Below are positions 1 through 11,120 of a stretch of DNA of 64,000 nt, piece by piece. Under the pieces are notes generated by a model, which did no database searches, was not told the DNA's origin, and saw only the letters and a program-made list of their open reading frames with translations. A program made the translations under genes and the position numbers. Positions within the stretch are counted from its first letter, which is position 1, and each line of letters opens with the position of its first letter. Source of the stretch: Symsagittifera roscoffensis (taxonomy: Eukaryota; Xenacoelomorpha; Acoela; Convolutidae); the NCBI RefSeq assembly GCF_963678635.1, contig NC_087071.1, positions 46,606,889 to 46,670,888 on the forward strand, written 5' to 3'.

Positions 1-216
1 ACTGCGTATACTGTAGCACTGCGGCATTTCTGCCCACAAAACACAAATCTGTCGTTTCCGAGAATTTCGCCACCCTCCTTTCATTATTCTCAAAAGCTCT
101 CAATCTAAGAGTTTGCACTAAGGAGACTGTCCCGAGCAACATCCTTCTTATCAAAGTGAATTCACGGATTTCCTCTAGCAGTTTTTTGTAATCACCCCAA
201 CTTTTCGTCTCTTCTC

Positions 217-1650
217 TCACCTTATACTGGCTGCTATTAGTCGAGTAATTCTTGTGACCTCGCCGTTCGCTTTGTCATAAGGTCTTAGGTTCCAGAGTTT
301 AGGGAATACTTCAATGTGTCCTCTGTCCACTTCTCCCATACGATCACGGAAGTGATCGTCAAAGTTGACGACAGTCATCTCTGGCTCCGATACCCTTGCG
401 AACAACAGGTCTGCGCTCATGAGCTCTCGCAATATGTGCTGCTCACTTCAATTCAGCGCACTTCCGTCCACTGCTGATATGAGGTTCAAGTGCAGCACCG
501 ACCTCCTGTATGCTTCCACCTTAACATCAGGGAACGCAAACGTAACTACGGGTCCATATATGACCGCCAGGAACTCCGTGGCCCCTCTGATCGATGCTAA
601 GAGATCGGTCCTCATAGCTAAGCTCAGATCGGTTAGTAGGGGCATGCCGCCAACATGACGACACAGGTCTTCCTCCCTCTGGATCATCTCGTCCTCTTCT
701 GTTCCAAAGCGGTTCTGCTACAGGAGTCACTGGATAAGAGTATGTCGCAAATCTCTTATTTCGTTTCAGGAATCCGTAGCTCGCTTCACATCGATTTTCC
801 TCACGTTCTTTCTCATTTACTCTGGGTAGCGTGTCAATTTCATCAATTATCCCAAGTTTCCATGCCTTATCGCGATCAACGTTAGAAGTTCATCCAATCG
901 CAAATTCTGCACTCCTTTGGTGGGCAGTACCGCTGGTCTTTTCACAAAGTTTTCTGCTCCAAACGTCACAAACAGGGCTAGTATTTCGACGATCGACACT
1001 TCTACGACTGCTTGGAGGAATTCCTTTATCAGATATCGAGAAAGCGGGTGGTAAACCTTCGCCAAGAAGGAAGCGGTCCATCCGGCTCCTAACCCTCCCA
1101 GCATGCTGTCAGTCCGGTCAAAGCCTTCTTCTCCATTCCCCTTCTGGGTCCAGAAAGCTTCCAGGGTAACATGACATACTCTGTTCACGAAATCTGCTGA
1201 TTTCTCTTCAGCATTTTTGGCCATGTTAACCTCTTTCACTAGGTAGGCATGTATCTTCCTGATCATCGCTGGGCCTCGCTCGAAAGCATCCTCGCCCAAT
1301 GCGGCTATTCGAGGGGTCAAGTGCAGCCATTTGTTAGCCTCTGATTTCGTTCTCAAAATCATCACTTTCAAGTGAACTCTGGTCTCATTGGAGTTCTTCC
1401 TTCTCCCTCCTTCTTCTTTTCTTTCCATTCCTCGGAACCATAATTGGTTTGACATCGATACGATTACTCGATGGTCATCGTCAGTTCCTGGCTTCAGTTT
1501 GAGTTGTCGACTGAAGTTGGACAGATCCAACCCCAGCACTTCGTCTAACACTAACATGTGTAGTGAATGATTCTTAAATCCTCGCTTTGCATTCGAGATG
1601 TCAGACCACACCGCAGGTAGTTCAGCCCTGAGTGGCCTCAGATTCTCCAT
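217..1650 (-). pseudogene. C-terminal helical part of the minus-strand element protein
   Basis: Frame 847-1650 gives 267 residues of charged, mostly helical sequence without signal peptide or membrane segment, and further pieces at 448-687 and 217-432 follow in other frames. The residues around DELLTLIAIRHGNLG at the end of the first piece are the last before the frame breaks near 847. The function is unknown. It lies directly downstream, in transcription order, of the piece at 1712-2504 and reads as part of the same protein. The frame changes show that this copy is not functional. The start of the 847-1650 frame is simply the first open codon after a break, not a biological start. Confidence 0.4.
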
Positions 1651-1711
1651 CTCTCGGTTTTATTTTAGCGAAGGCACCTTCCTTCAGGGTGTCCACCACT
1701 TCTCCCATTGA

Positions 1712-2504
1712 TTAGAGGATATCCTTTATAGCTGGCCATACAGCACTTTCGGCTGTCGTAGGCTCTCTGAGTCTGCTCAGGAAAACCCTACTGTGTAAAT
1801 GGTCATTGATTCCAGCAAATACGATCGTGATTGGGTGCATTTCTGTCTGTCGTTGTACCTCGATTGCCATCGACACGGATTGCATTAGGTCCAGGTCGAC
1901 CGATGCCAACATTATAAAATCAGGCCAAAAAGAGACTTGGAGGTATATATGAAGTCTGAACTCGCGACTGTCATAATCTTTGCCTTCCTAACGTCTGCCT
2001 TGTCATACGCAGCAAAGATGGTCTCATCTTTCTTGATCGGCTTCAATCCACGGTATCTCTGAACATCACCTTCCTGATTCACTTGTTTCGGATATGCTCT
2101 TTCTTTCACATGACCTGGGGATGCTTTTACCTGCCTGAACATCTTCACGTGTTGTCCGATTGATGCCCTCGTTGACAAGAATCTTCCGGGTCTTTCTTCT
2201 CAATTTCCCTCATCGTGATTCAGGTTTATCTTGCAACGGTCTTGCATTCACTGGACATATTGTTATTGTTTGAGGGCAGTCCCTCTAAATCGGCAAATCT
2301 CAAGGCAGTTGTAGAGCTGAAGTTTACGCCAGCGGCTATTAACCAATACACACCTGTTATTGAGTACAGTCCGTTGACAGACAATCTCGCTCCATTCAAC
2401 ATCCTCATGGCATCTGCTGCAAAGCTCACCGTCTGAAGGTTCAATTTCATCAGATCCTCTTTGTAAATATGCCAGGCAGAAGGTACGGGCCTCGACCACA
2501 TCAA
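1712..2504 (-). pseudogene. Middle part of the minus-strand element protein
   Basis: Three successive minus-strand frames (2226-2504, 1912-2178, 1712-1912) tile this interval with short gaps and frame changes. The last contains the hydrophobic stretch HPITIVFAGINDHLHSR, which looks like the core strand and turn of an alpha/beta domain and recalls the D-x-x-H style of a second SGNH-like module. It ends at an in-frame TAA just after the residues KDIL; reading on past the stop gives coding-like sequence (MGEVVD...), so the stop is probably a mutation. Function unknown. Confidence 0.4.
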
Positions 2505-2936
2505 AGAGCTCCTATCTGGGCGTCAATCCTCTTGACTCGTGCTCGTCGTCTCTGATCTCATATCCGGTCTAGAGGTGCTGGTCGTCTCCGCGGTTGGATT
2601 GACAGGTCCTAGGAAAATCTTCGCCTAGGATTGATGGTTCTTCTCATTGGTGCTTTCCCAATCGACTTTGCACATCTGTCCTTTGCCCTGGCTCGCTAGA
2701 GCTTTGCTGCCTATAGGTCGTCAAGGCTGGAACAGTTCCAGACGTGTTTTTAAGTTAGGAGGCGCAAAGGTTGAAATTTCCGGTTCATTCGTGGTTTCTT
2801 CTTTCTTCAGCACTCCCGTGGCAAAGAGCTCGACTTCCATTTCATCTAGTCGCTCTTTGAAGACTCGGTTCAACCAGGCTTGTCCTTCAAAGCTGCCAAA
2901 GTGGATCCATCAGTGGTTAGTCTTAGTCTGGCCTGA

Positions 2937-3356
2937 TCAGTGGTTAGTCTGGCTAGCTCTCAGCTCGTGTTCAATGTCCATAAGGATCATCCGTCCAGCA
3001 TTCCGACTCGCCAGATTTCTCAGAATGTTGTTCCACCTGATGACTCCTTCATTATGCCTGTTTCCTGTTGATGTCAACGTCCTCATGCTCGTGGGTACGG
3101 TGCAGACGGTCAGTACCGCGCAATTGAATTTCTGCCAGAGAATAGTAAATAGGCACACCATCATTGACTCCCATTGTGCCTCTTCCTCATCTGAGCTTCT
3201 TGTTACATTATTCGTCCCTACTAGGATCATTATGTTAGGGATCCTCCCTGAGTTCACCAGCTCCATCATCCGAAATTGCTGGTCTATCGTTGCTCCTCCA
3301 AAGGCCATCACGGTAGTGATCCAGAAAGTCCTCAAATTCTGGAGCACTCTCACCAA
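2937..3356 (-). pseudogene. SGNH/GDSL-hydrolase-like domain of the minus-strand element
   Basis: This 139-residue minus-strand frame carries MILVGTNNVTRSSDEE. The G-T-N-N motif after a hydrophobic strand is the block III Asn/Gly signature of SGNH hydrolases (lipase/acylhydrolase fold). A later hydrophobic strand, NCAVLTVCTVPTS, and the segment RHNEGVIRWNNILRNLA fit the following strand and helix, ending in MILMDIEHELR. Esterase-like SGNH domains are known in ORF1 proteins of some non-LTR elements (for example CR1-type elements), where they are thought to act on membranes or RNP. The block I Ser and the catalytic Asp-His of block V are not clearly in this frame. The frame is open, but its neighbours are broken. 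Confidence 0.5.
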
Positions 3357-3432
3357 GCTGTCACCCAGTATCAGTCAGATGTGATGTCCCAAGTGGAGGT
3401 TGCTGCAGGTTCACTGCTGGACTTCAAGTCGA

Positions 3433-3708
3433 TCAATTGAAACAGGCTCTCGAAACCGTGTCCGGAACTCCTATGAAGCTGTACTTCAACTGGTTGTTCT
3501 TTTGCACGTCAACCACTCGGGACACTTTCTTCGCCGGCATTTCTCGTATCGTTCTATCTGGGACCTTAGGGCTCTTTGTCGGTAACGTTGCATCACTAAC
3601 ACCCTCTCCGTTCTTCGTCTCTTGGGAGAGTTGTACTCTACCCATGTCATCAATTGTTCCATAGGCTGCAGTCACCCCGGAACCTGGCGCATTCCTAATA
3701 GCAACCAA
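3433..3708 (-). pseudogene. Linker segment between coiled coil and SGNH-like domain
   Basis: A 91-residue minus-strand frame, polar and low in hydrophobics, between the coiled-coil frame (3894-4235) and the SGNH-like frame (2937-3356). It ends with KYSFIGVPDTVSRACFN. I see no known domain. Its place and strand make it a linker of the same element protein, separated from its neighbours by frame changes. Confidence 0.35.
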
Positions 3709-3893
3709 TCGTCCAGCTGTTTTCTTGTTTGCTCCACGACTGGGTCACCACGGGTCCGGGATTGTCACTCGACCAGTTGCAGCTGGGAATCTCGTCTCCG
3801 TCGTTTGGCTCAACTCGCGAGGCGTCAAAAGTTCCATCGGGGACTGCCCACGAGGAATACTCCTTGTAGGTATCACTTTCTTCAAGGCTGTCG

Positions 3894-4235
3894 TCAACGC
3901 CACAAGGGTATCCTGTTGTATTCTCGCCTCAAGGGCTCTATTTCTTCACCCTGTTTCTTGTTGCAATCTTCAAACAGTCTCTTCCACATGTCTCTATCCT
4001 CCTCCGTACTGAGCATGATCTTGGTCATTTCGTCCAGCTCCCTTCTGGTCTTCTCGAGTTCTTCTATCGTCCCATTAAGATCTTGCATGGTTTCGTTCGT
4101 CTGAACCTCCTCTTCTACTCTCATCCTCGTTGGTGGCACAGCAGCTCTCAGTTGTGAACTAGACGAGGCAGCCTCGCTGTTCATTTGCTGATGCATCTTC
4201 CTCAGTACAGGCCTAGGCTTGGTGGGCAAAGGCAT
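3894..4235 (-). pseudogene. Coiled-coil N-terminal region of the minus-strand element protein
   Basis: 113 residues starting at a plausible ATG (4235): MPLPTKPRPVLRKMHQQMNS, then a Ser/Ala-rich stretch and a heptad-like acidic helix (NGTIEELEKTRRELDEMTK and following) of about 55 residues. A coiled coil at the N terminus of an ORF1-type protein is usual for trimerising nucleic-acid-binding proteins of non-LTR elements. It is followed, after a break near 3890, by the linker and the SGNH-like domain. Reading upstream of 4235 on this strand gives further coding-like residues with stops up to about 4500, so the true start is uncertain. Confidence 0.45.
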
Positions 4236-4956
4236 CTTACCTGATCGCTAGGTCCTCGAACTTCCCAATCCAGGCTCGTTTGCCAAGGCACTTCCTGAGA
4301 GAGCCCCGTTTCTCCACCTTATCACTCTCATGTTTGGGCGGTCTAGTACAACCCTTTCTCCATATGCTGCAATCAATAATACTTCCCTGGGGCGGTCCCC
4401 ATGGTTTTCATGCCCCAAGATGTTTTTTTAAGGCGGTCAGCAACATGACTACCTCTGGGTCCTCCAGAGCGAAGTCTCGTTCCATTAGCCGACGATAGAT
4501 CGCATCTACAATCGGTCCCACAATGTCTCTGCCAGGTCCATCAATTCGTCAAGTTGAAATTGTCCATTCTCTTGGAGATTTGATTCTATTATCGATTCGA
4601 TAAAATGAAATCAAGTGAATTATTAAACGTTCAATCAGGATTTAGAAAAGAAGTCACGAATATCTTATGGGTCAGTTTTGCACTAATTTTATATTAAAAT
4701 TTATTTAAAACAGTCAGATAAAACAATTTTGATCTTAAAACTTAATAAAATCAATCCGTTTCTAAAATTTTGGAATTCGACCCAAGAATAGACAGTCCAA
4801 ACTTTGGATCTCTTCCTAAGATCGTCATTCGGTTGTTCATGGTCACTAACTCCTTCTTACCCAGGGTCTTAATAACATTCCTGATAACATAATATAACAC
4901 ACACATCACACAAAACACACATTTTAGTATGATGCCCTCCTGCATGCCACCTAAAC

Positions 4957-5274
4957 TCAGCCTATACTCAAGTAATCTTTCTTATGTAAGTATACCTGTA
5001 TATTAGTATCAGAGAAGATTACGTGTATCAGTGCATACAGCTCCCAGGGATGCAGTCTCCTATGTTCGGATCGTACACTGGAAGCGAGAGCTCCTTCACT
5101 TTCCTTTCCACAAGGAAGTCTCTCAATCTCGTCCAAGACAAGACTAGGTTTTCCGGGACCACGTGCTGTTTCTCTGTCGCCCTCGTCACCAAAAAGCATA
5201 GATACTTTCCCGGTATCTGTGACGCCGCCGTAGGCAAGGCTGCTACGCCCCCTATTCCCGGTCTTCGCTTCCAA
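4957..5274 (-). pseudogene. Macro-domain-like segment, frameshifted
   Basis: Two overlapping minus-strand frames (5237-5028 and 5274-4957) look like one domain split by a frame change near 5065. The first gives a strand-helix pattern (KYLCFLVTRATEKQ, then LTRLRDFLVERKVKELSLPV in spirit); the second continues with HPWELYALIHVIFSDTNIQV. This order (hydrophobic strand with LVT, a helix, a strand ending in LPVYDPN, a helix, then a strand ending in I-x-V-Y) fits the C-terminal half of macro domains that remove or bind ADP-ribose. The assignment rests on pattern only. The exact ADP-ribose-binding glycine loop is not visible, and the region after 4957 holds only an AT-rich tail. Confidence 0.35.
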
Positions 5275-5299
5275 AGGTATTCTTTTTGTATTCTCTCTT

Positions 5300-6780
5300 A
5301 AAATCTGCTGCTAACGCAGTCTTAAAACTCATGTCTGTTGTGACCGCTATCGCACATGTTCTATTTGTGAGTATGAAATCGCTATCTGTCAATATTATGC
5401 TGCTTTAAAATTCCTTTGCTAAATAAAATGTGACTCAACTACTCTCCCTATGTCCGGTGTCTTACGGTCCTCGCCTGTTTCTGCTTTTAGATCACCTGTC
5501 TCTCTTGCTAATCTTAAATTTTCTATTAATATGTTTTCAGTGTGTGTTAGGCCTACCCCCACTCCCCGGACAAAAATATCCATCGACGTCCCCGTCGATC
5601 GCATACCGGATATCAAGTCGAGGTTGGAAGCCAGAATTAGTAATCCCTTTCAGTTTTTATAAATTTCATGCTTTCACGATCTACATCTAGGGGTGTATGG
5701 GCTTTCAAAATTTTTTTTATTAAACGTGAAGGGTTTAGCTTCCCGAATTAGTGAATTCCCTAAAAACAATCTTAAAAAAATTTCACGCTTATTTTTTTGA
5801 ATATTTGATGTTTTTTTGAGGGAGCTCAGCTATTTTCTGATCTAATGGTACCAAGATCAACTAGATTTGTCCTGTAGTTCCAAATTTAATAACCAAAACG
5901 TCTTCTTTCTAAAACCAAAAATTTTCTCTCTTATAGGTTCCGCCTAACTCTTTTCGCAGTTCTGTTCTTTTCGACCTAAAAATTATTGATCGGAGCTCAA
6001 AAGGTCAATAATCTTCTAGTGCAAAAATGCAAAAAACCCTATCTAAAACGTACTAGCAGAAAGAATTTGCCAAAAACAATGCTATTTGGACCCCTCCGGA
6101 TTGATGAAACCACTAAATCAACACGTTAAGTTCGATTTCTCTGTTACCCGGAAGGTTATCAGCCAACGGGTTTTGAAACCTGCCGATTCACTAGTGAACG
6201 CTGTCCGAACAACACTTTTTACTGCTCTAACTCAAAAATTTTAAAATACCTTATTTTATAGTGTTTCGTTTTTCAAAAATCACGAAAATTCGGTTTTTGG
6301 TACCCAAATGGTTCCAACCACTTCCGAACTAATTCAACCTGTTCTACCTATTACACTAGTACAATTACGAAGTAACTCACTAATTTAGCGTTTTTTTCTA
6401 CTACAAAAAATATCGATTTTTCAAAAATCGTGATTTGTGGGGGGTTCAAAATATCGCTATTTTGACCCTAAAAACCGGTCCGCTTGCTGTGTCCTTCGCT
6501 GAAAAACGATATGGGAGTATTAATATATAACCTATTAAAGCTGTATAAACATAAATACTAGTAATACTTTACCCCTCCGGGTTTGTTCAACATCCGATTT
6601 AAGGTGCTTAACTCGGATACCCGCAGTTCGGTGAAGGGTCACTACAGTGCAGCACTGTCGAGCCCCCAAAGGTTGATATTTTACTTTTTGTACCAAAAGG
6701 GATACAAAACTTGTTAACGATACCCAACAGTCGGTTGTTGTTGCCCTTTAGCACCTTCTTGTCGCTCCATGAACTGCTTG
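5300..6780. other. Non-coding stretch with short CCTCCGG-type repeats
   Basis: No convincing gene. The segment carries a recurring ACCC(C/T)(T)CCGG(A/G)TT motif (near 6090, 6572 and 6808), a short palindrome around CGATTTTTCAAAAATCG (6414-6430), and long T/A runs. It may be the 5' untranslated or LTR-like part of the minus-strand element. Around 5561-5617 a stretch (CCCCGGACA...GTCGATCGCATA) is weakly matched at 8877-8933. Confidence 0.3.
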
Positions 6781-6785
6781 CTGGA

Positions 6786-6977
6786 TCAGTCTACTTCACT
6801 AATCCCCAGACCCTTCCGGATTGAGCGCAAATTAGCATCAACGTGCTTAAATACTCGAATAACCCTATAGTACAAGCACCACAAACGGGCCACAAAAATG
6901 ATCGTAGCAATCCAGACTGATATAAATGCTTGTAACAACAATATATCTAACAACAACAAACGGGAGGGTCCGATCAC
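6786..6977 (-). CDS. Small hydrophobic ORF, possible membrane protein of the element
   Basis: 63 residues with one long hydrophobic segment (about residues 6-35, LLLLDILLLQAFISVWIATI) followed by a basic cytosol-like tail (RVIRVFKHVDANLRSIRKG). It lies upstream, in transcription order, of the macro-like and coiled-coil frames on the same strand. A short single-pass membrane protein is a fair description; the function is unknown and it may be chance, though composition and strand fit the coding block. Confidence 0.3.
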   Translation of the reverse strand: MIGPSRLLLLDILLLQAFISVWIATIIFVARLWCLYYRVIRVFKHVDANLRSIRKGLGISEVD

Positions 6978-6999
6978 ATCTCGTCTGGGGGGATGATTT

Positions 7000-8060
7000 C
7001 TACTGGTTTTATACTTTTTTTTTATACTGTTTTTGGTTTTTCGGTTATTTATTTGTTTTTTGTTTTTTCTTGGGTACTATACTACTTTTTGTTTGATTCG
7101 TTATATTTCTTTAAGCGTTCTTGGTCACGCACTAGTCAGGAAATGACGGGACCGCGAATCCCCCCACCCCTCCTGGGCCGTGAAATTTTGGTCCTAACTA
7201 GGTTACATAGCTATCCACGGGAATCCGGAAGGCTTCCGTGTTCCGAAGCACCCTTCCACCCCGGCGGTTAGGGCCATTTTAGGGGCGTTATTATGAGCAT
7301 CCGCTCGTTAACGGTTCTGCCGGTCATTGTGTTAAAAAGAATAACACCCAGAAGCGCCATAAAAACATCTATGTAACATTCGCCCGGAAGTTTATATCGA
7401 CGGAAAATAAAGCTAGATTCTAAAACAACTGGCTAGCGTCTAAACAAAGCTCTGCATGCTTTTCACCCTCTCTGGCAAAGCCAGTTCTTTTGGTGGTTTT
7501 TCAGACATCGGGTCGACAAAAGGGTTACTGCTTTCAGGCTTCGATCAGAACGCTCAAATTAACTTACTTACATGCAAAAAATTTGAGCTCATGGCTGGGT
7601 CTTAGTATCCCCAGGCCACGGGGTCACTCCTAAAAACAGGGCTACTACTATTTAATATATTACGATTGTTTTTGATCAGTAGATAAAAATCATCATCTCC
7701 ATCGAAGGTGAATCGACCCTTTCTCCCAACACCTGGCTTCTCATTATCTGAAAATGAATCGAGATGTTAATTAAATTCAATTCAGTGCATGACCAGGAAG
7801 CCGAAAATTTGTATAAAACAGTTTGAGTCTTGGTCCCGAGACCCGTCCGGAATCTGGAATCCGGTGAAATAATGCTCTTATTTCCTTATTGGAAGTTTGG
7901 ACACAACGTCCCAACTCCCTTCACCGTTCGTGTGAATTCCTTTGTAACGATTGTAGCGACACAATCCTTACAACTCGGAACAATCTCTGACAATTTTCTG
8001 TTGTCTGTCGCTATTTCTTTTGTACTAGTTTTCACTGTTACTATTGTTATTCTGATTTTT
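7000..8060. other. No recognisable gene
   Basis: Mixed sequence with T-rich runs (7010-7110), a GC-rich patch (7140-7270) and no frame that I can support. Open frames here lack domain-like features. Confidence 0.3.
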
Positions 8061-8061
8061 C

Positions 8062-8160
8062 TCTCGTTTTTCTCCAAAATGCCCGTTTCAATCATTTCTC
8101 GGAAGTGTGACGTCACAACTCGAATTCTTAAAAATTGAAATTTCCGGAATATTCTGACCT
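8062..8160 (+). repeat. Short interspersed repeat, copy 1 (partial)
   Basis: First of three related direct copies. Shared blocks are (C/A)AAAATG(G/C)C(C/A)GTTT, ATTTCTC(A/G)GAA, a T(A/G)ACGTCACA block, a TTCGAA-like block and TTCC(A/G)GAATATTC. Copies 2 and 3 are longer and closer to each other; this copy ends after the GAATATTC block. Confidence 0.6.
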
Positions 8161-8667
8161 TCACGATTCGTCTAACTGTTCAAAGAACGTCACCAACCTG
8201 CTAAAATTGTTAACGTTCCAGGTCAGCGGCTATGAAAACGAAATTGCATTTTCGTCCATTCTGGTCGAATGTCACATTTACTATGTTTTTGGTGACAGTT
8301 CTATATTAAATCTATTGGAGATGGATTGATCCTTTCCTCTTTCTAGTTACTCATTTTCTAAAATATCAAACAATACCGGTGTTTATTCAAATGTTTATGG
8401 CATCAGAGTAGCTAAAAAGTCAGTGATTTAGGGTCCTTCACTATATACTGTCTCTAGGGGGCCGAGCCCCCGATTCCGTGCTTTTTTGTAATAACGTCCT
8501 TATTACTCCCAATTGGTTGCACGGGAGGGTACTGCTCGTTACTCCTTCCCCACTGAAGCCTCCTTTCTGGCTAATTCTTACCGCTAAGTGTCTTATCGCG
8601 CGTGATCGTCACGATAAGATGCTTCGTACTTTCTTTTCTTTTTCTGACCGTATGTCTCTTGTTAAAT

Positions 8668-8880
8668 CGGTTGTTGTTCTCTTTTTGCTGTTTTCGGCTC
8701 AAAATGGCCGTTTTAGCATTTCTCAGAAATCTAACGTCACAATTCGAATTTTTGAAATTTAAAAATTCCAGAATATTCCAGCCTCCTTTTCAACAGTTTT
8801 TATCACTAAGGCCTCTAATGCTAATTTTGTGTCGCGCCGGAAGTTTCCGCTGTGCCAATCCGTCGGAATGGCACATACTC
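8668..8880 (+). repeat. Short interspersed repeat, copy 2
   Basis: Longer copy of the family. After the GAATATTCCAGCCTC block it continues with GCCTCTAATGCTA, TTTTGTGT(C/T)GCGCCGGAAG and an imperfect inverted repeat at 8852-8874 (GTGCCAATCCG-T-CGGAATGGCAC, one mismatch). The same hairpin is kept in copy 3. Confidence 0.65.
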
Positions 8881-9600
8881 CCCGAACAGTCCCCATCAAT
8901 GTCCTCATTGATCGCATAACAACGGGTTATCGTCCAGTAGTGTTCATGTACTGTATAATCAACCACTACAACAACAATTTATCCACTCCACTTCAACTCA
9001 CTACGTGTCACAAATGGCATCATACTAAATCTCACCGCCTTTCAACATTTTCACAAAATTTGCACCATGAGGAGTGCCCTAGATAAAATTTCTTTTCTGA
9101 CTACTTACGTTAATTCTCCATAAACTTTTTTTTTCGCTCCTGCTGATTAAACAGTTGGTACGTGGCACGGCCACGCACCCATTAAAATTAACTTAGGTCA
9201 CTCACCAAGTATAATCAGTTATTATTTGCTGTAGTCCTTAATATTAAAACCACGAAACTCTGTGGCTAGGAAAGGTAATGAGGTACTCACCCTCTTCGAG
9301 CGAGCGTACCAAAACCTAACAGGTCGCTACACAGTGAACATAGTCACCTAGGCTCTACATATATTCAAATAGCATCAACTAAAATTTTCATTGTCCTTTA
9401 GCAATTGCAACAATTTACCAATTCTCAAAGCCTGGTTTAGCCAAACTACAGCAAAGCAAAATGTTGAACGGTTTCAAAAATCAAACTTGGTTGGTTGGTA
9501 TAAGTTTTAGCACACAAAGACAATCAAGTTTTCCTCCTTCTCTCTTTACTCTCATTCCATCTCGTGTTACATTTTCGTCTTCATTCCATTGCTTCTTGTC
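8881..9600. other. Spacer between repeat copies
   Basis: No gene supported. The first 60 bases after copy 2 (8877-8933) resemble 5561-5617, suggesting a second fragment of the same mobile sequence. Confidence 0.3.
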
Positions 9601-9606
9601 CATTTC

Positions 9607-9820
9607 GGCTGTTGTTTTCTTTTTTCTGTTTTTTGGCTTAAAATGGCAGTTTTCGCGTTTCTCAGAAAGGTAACGTCACATTTCGAAATTTTGAAAATTA
9701 AAAGTTCCAGAATATTCCAGCCTCATTTTCAACATTTTTTTAAATCAGCAATGCCTCTAATGCTACTTTTGTGTTGCGCCGGAAGGTTCCGCTGTGCCAA
9801 TCCGGCGGAATGGCACAAAT
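9607..9820 (+). repeat. Short interspersed repeat, copy 3
   Basis: Third copy of the family, about 75-80% like copy 2 by eye, with the hairpin at 9794-9816 (GTGCCAATCCG-G-CGGAATGGCAC). The change of the single spacer base leaves the arms unchanged. It abuts the RT pseudogene region. Confidence 0.65.
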
Positions 9821-10157
9821 CGCACAAATCGCCCCCCAGCAATCACTACAGCCCCCTTCGACCCGTAGAAACTTATCGACCAAGAACTTGAAATTGAAAT
9901 AAATGACATATACAAAAATGTCGTTAACTGGAAACCGCGCTTCATAGTTCTAAGCAATAACAAGCCCGGTTTTCAATTGATAGAAATACTGAACCAGCAG
10001 CTGTTGTCATTAGTAGAAGAAACACCAAGTTCTAACGTCACAATGAAAGCAGCAATGATTCTCCCACATCTGCTGCTCCCCAAAATTAAATCAGAAACAA
10101 ACGGATCAAATTTCAAAACACCACCTCAAAATTTTATGGAAGCAAGGCTTATTAGAG

Positions 10158-11120
10158 GAACTTTTCACCGAAGCGAAAGCTCTCCAAATTAGACATCCAA
10201 AACAGAAGAAATCCGAAGTAAACGAGGAAGCTAAGCAATTTGATAAACTAATGAATACAGGCAAAAAATCTAACGCCATTGGCTGCCTTTCAGACAAGAA
10301 AATAGAAGGAGTATTTCCCCTGAACGAAGTCATTGAAGGAAAAACAGTCCTTAAAATCTCGAAAGATAAACACTTCCCAGCCAAAACAGCGAAAACTAAC
10401 TATGTAACTGAATAAAATGAAGACACCATGCCATACCACCCCTCTATATTCGAACAAATAAACGCCAAGACAGTTCGAAAATCAACCTTGAAAACGCACG
10501 GAAACCACGGTCGCTCAGGTCTAGATGCGTGCGAATGGAGAAGGATATTAACTCACTTCAACCAGACATCCATTGAGCTTTGCAAAACAATTGCTAAACT
10601 ATCCTATACAATAGCAAGTAAAGTTGTCCCCCATGAAAATTTAACAGCATACAACTCCTGTCGCCTGATAGCTCTGGACAAAAATCCAGAGGTACGGCCC
10701 ATTGTTATAGGCGAGGTTCTGGGAAGACTAATTGGCAAAACAATCACCCAATGTAGAAAATCAGACCTTAAAAATCTCCAAAAAAATTTCCAACTCTGCT
10801 TAGGCCAGAAGTGTGCAATGGAAAATGCTATCCACATCTTGAGGAAGGAGTTTGAGCAAGCGGAAACGGAAGCCATACTACTTATTGATGCAGAAAACGC
10901 CTTCAACTCGTCAATAGAGAACTTGCTCTAAGAAATGTAGAAGTCCTTTGTCCGGCATTACATCATGCGCTGGCCAACTCATCTAAACACTCTCAAATTT
11001 ATGTGTCAAAAACACGGTTTTGACATCTACCGGAGGCACAACGCAAGATGATCCCCTCGCAATGGCTATTTACGGAATTGGAATAATCCCACTGATTGAG
11101 TTCCTGCAAAAACCAAATTT
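10158..11120 (+). pseudogene. Reverse transcriptase pseudogene (non-Gypsy type)
   Basis: The frame starting EELFTEAKALQIRHPK runs to a TAA near 10415 and resumes at 10428-10931. It holds HGRSGLDACEWRRIL, then CRLIALDKNPEVRPIVIGE, an LGQKCAMENAIHILR block, and palm motif A as ILLIDAENAFNS (catalytic Asp). After a break at 10931 another frame gives NVEVLCPALHHALAN, and a further shift gives GGTTQDDPLAMAIYGIG near 11033. This order (GxSGLD, RLIxLDKxPxVRPIxxGE, D-A-x-N-A-F, QxDPLAM) is typical of an RT family common in invertebrate genomes. I cannot say from sequence alone whether it is a LINE or a tyrosine-recombinase (DIRS-like) element. The YxDD motif is lost, and stops and frameshifts make it dead. 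Confidence 0.75.

Larger units (their letters stand above)
1..7000 (-). mobile_element. Decayed large minus-strand retroelement-like unit, cut by window start
   Basis: A run of minus-strand frames from about 6977 down to the window start reads as one decaying mobile-element coding unit. In transcription order it gives a small membrane ORF, a macro-domain-like piece, a coiled-coil ORF, an SGNH-like domain and a long helical tail. Several of these frames resemble a multi-copy hypothetical family of invertebrate genomes; that is my recognition of the style, not a search result. Multiple stops and frame changes interrupt it. No reverse transcriptase is visible in this part, so the element class is unproven. 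The base composition (GC clearly higher than the AT-rich DNA after 13.6 kb) also sets this block apart. Confidence 0.5.

Noticed and set aside
1388..1570. Plus-strand frames opposite the minus-strand element protein (also 831-1169, 2647-3384, 3622-4104)
   Set aside because: They are shadows: the opposite strand carries recognisable domains and the plus-strand frames have biased, domain-free composition.
5023..5301. Plus-strand 92-residue frame opposite the macro-like segment
   Set aside because: Shadow of the minus-strand frame, with no recognisable features.
7830..8138. 102-residue plus-strand frame with a hydrophobic stretch
   Set aside because: It lies across the start of a short repeat copy; the other copies do not keep the frame.
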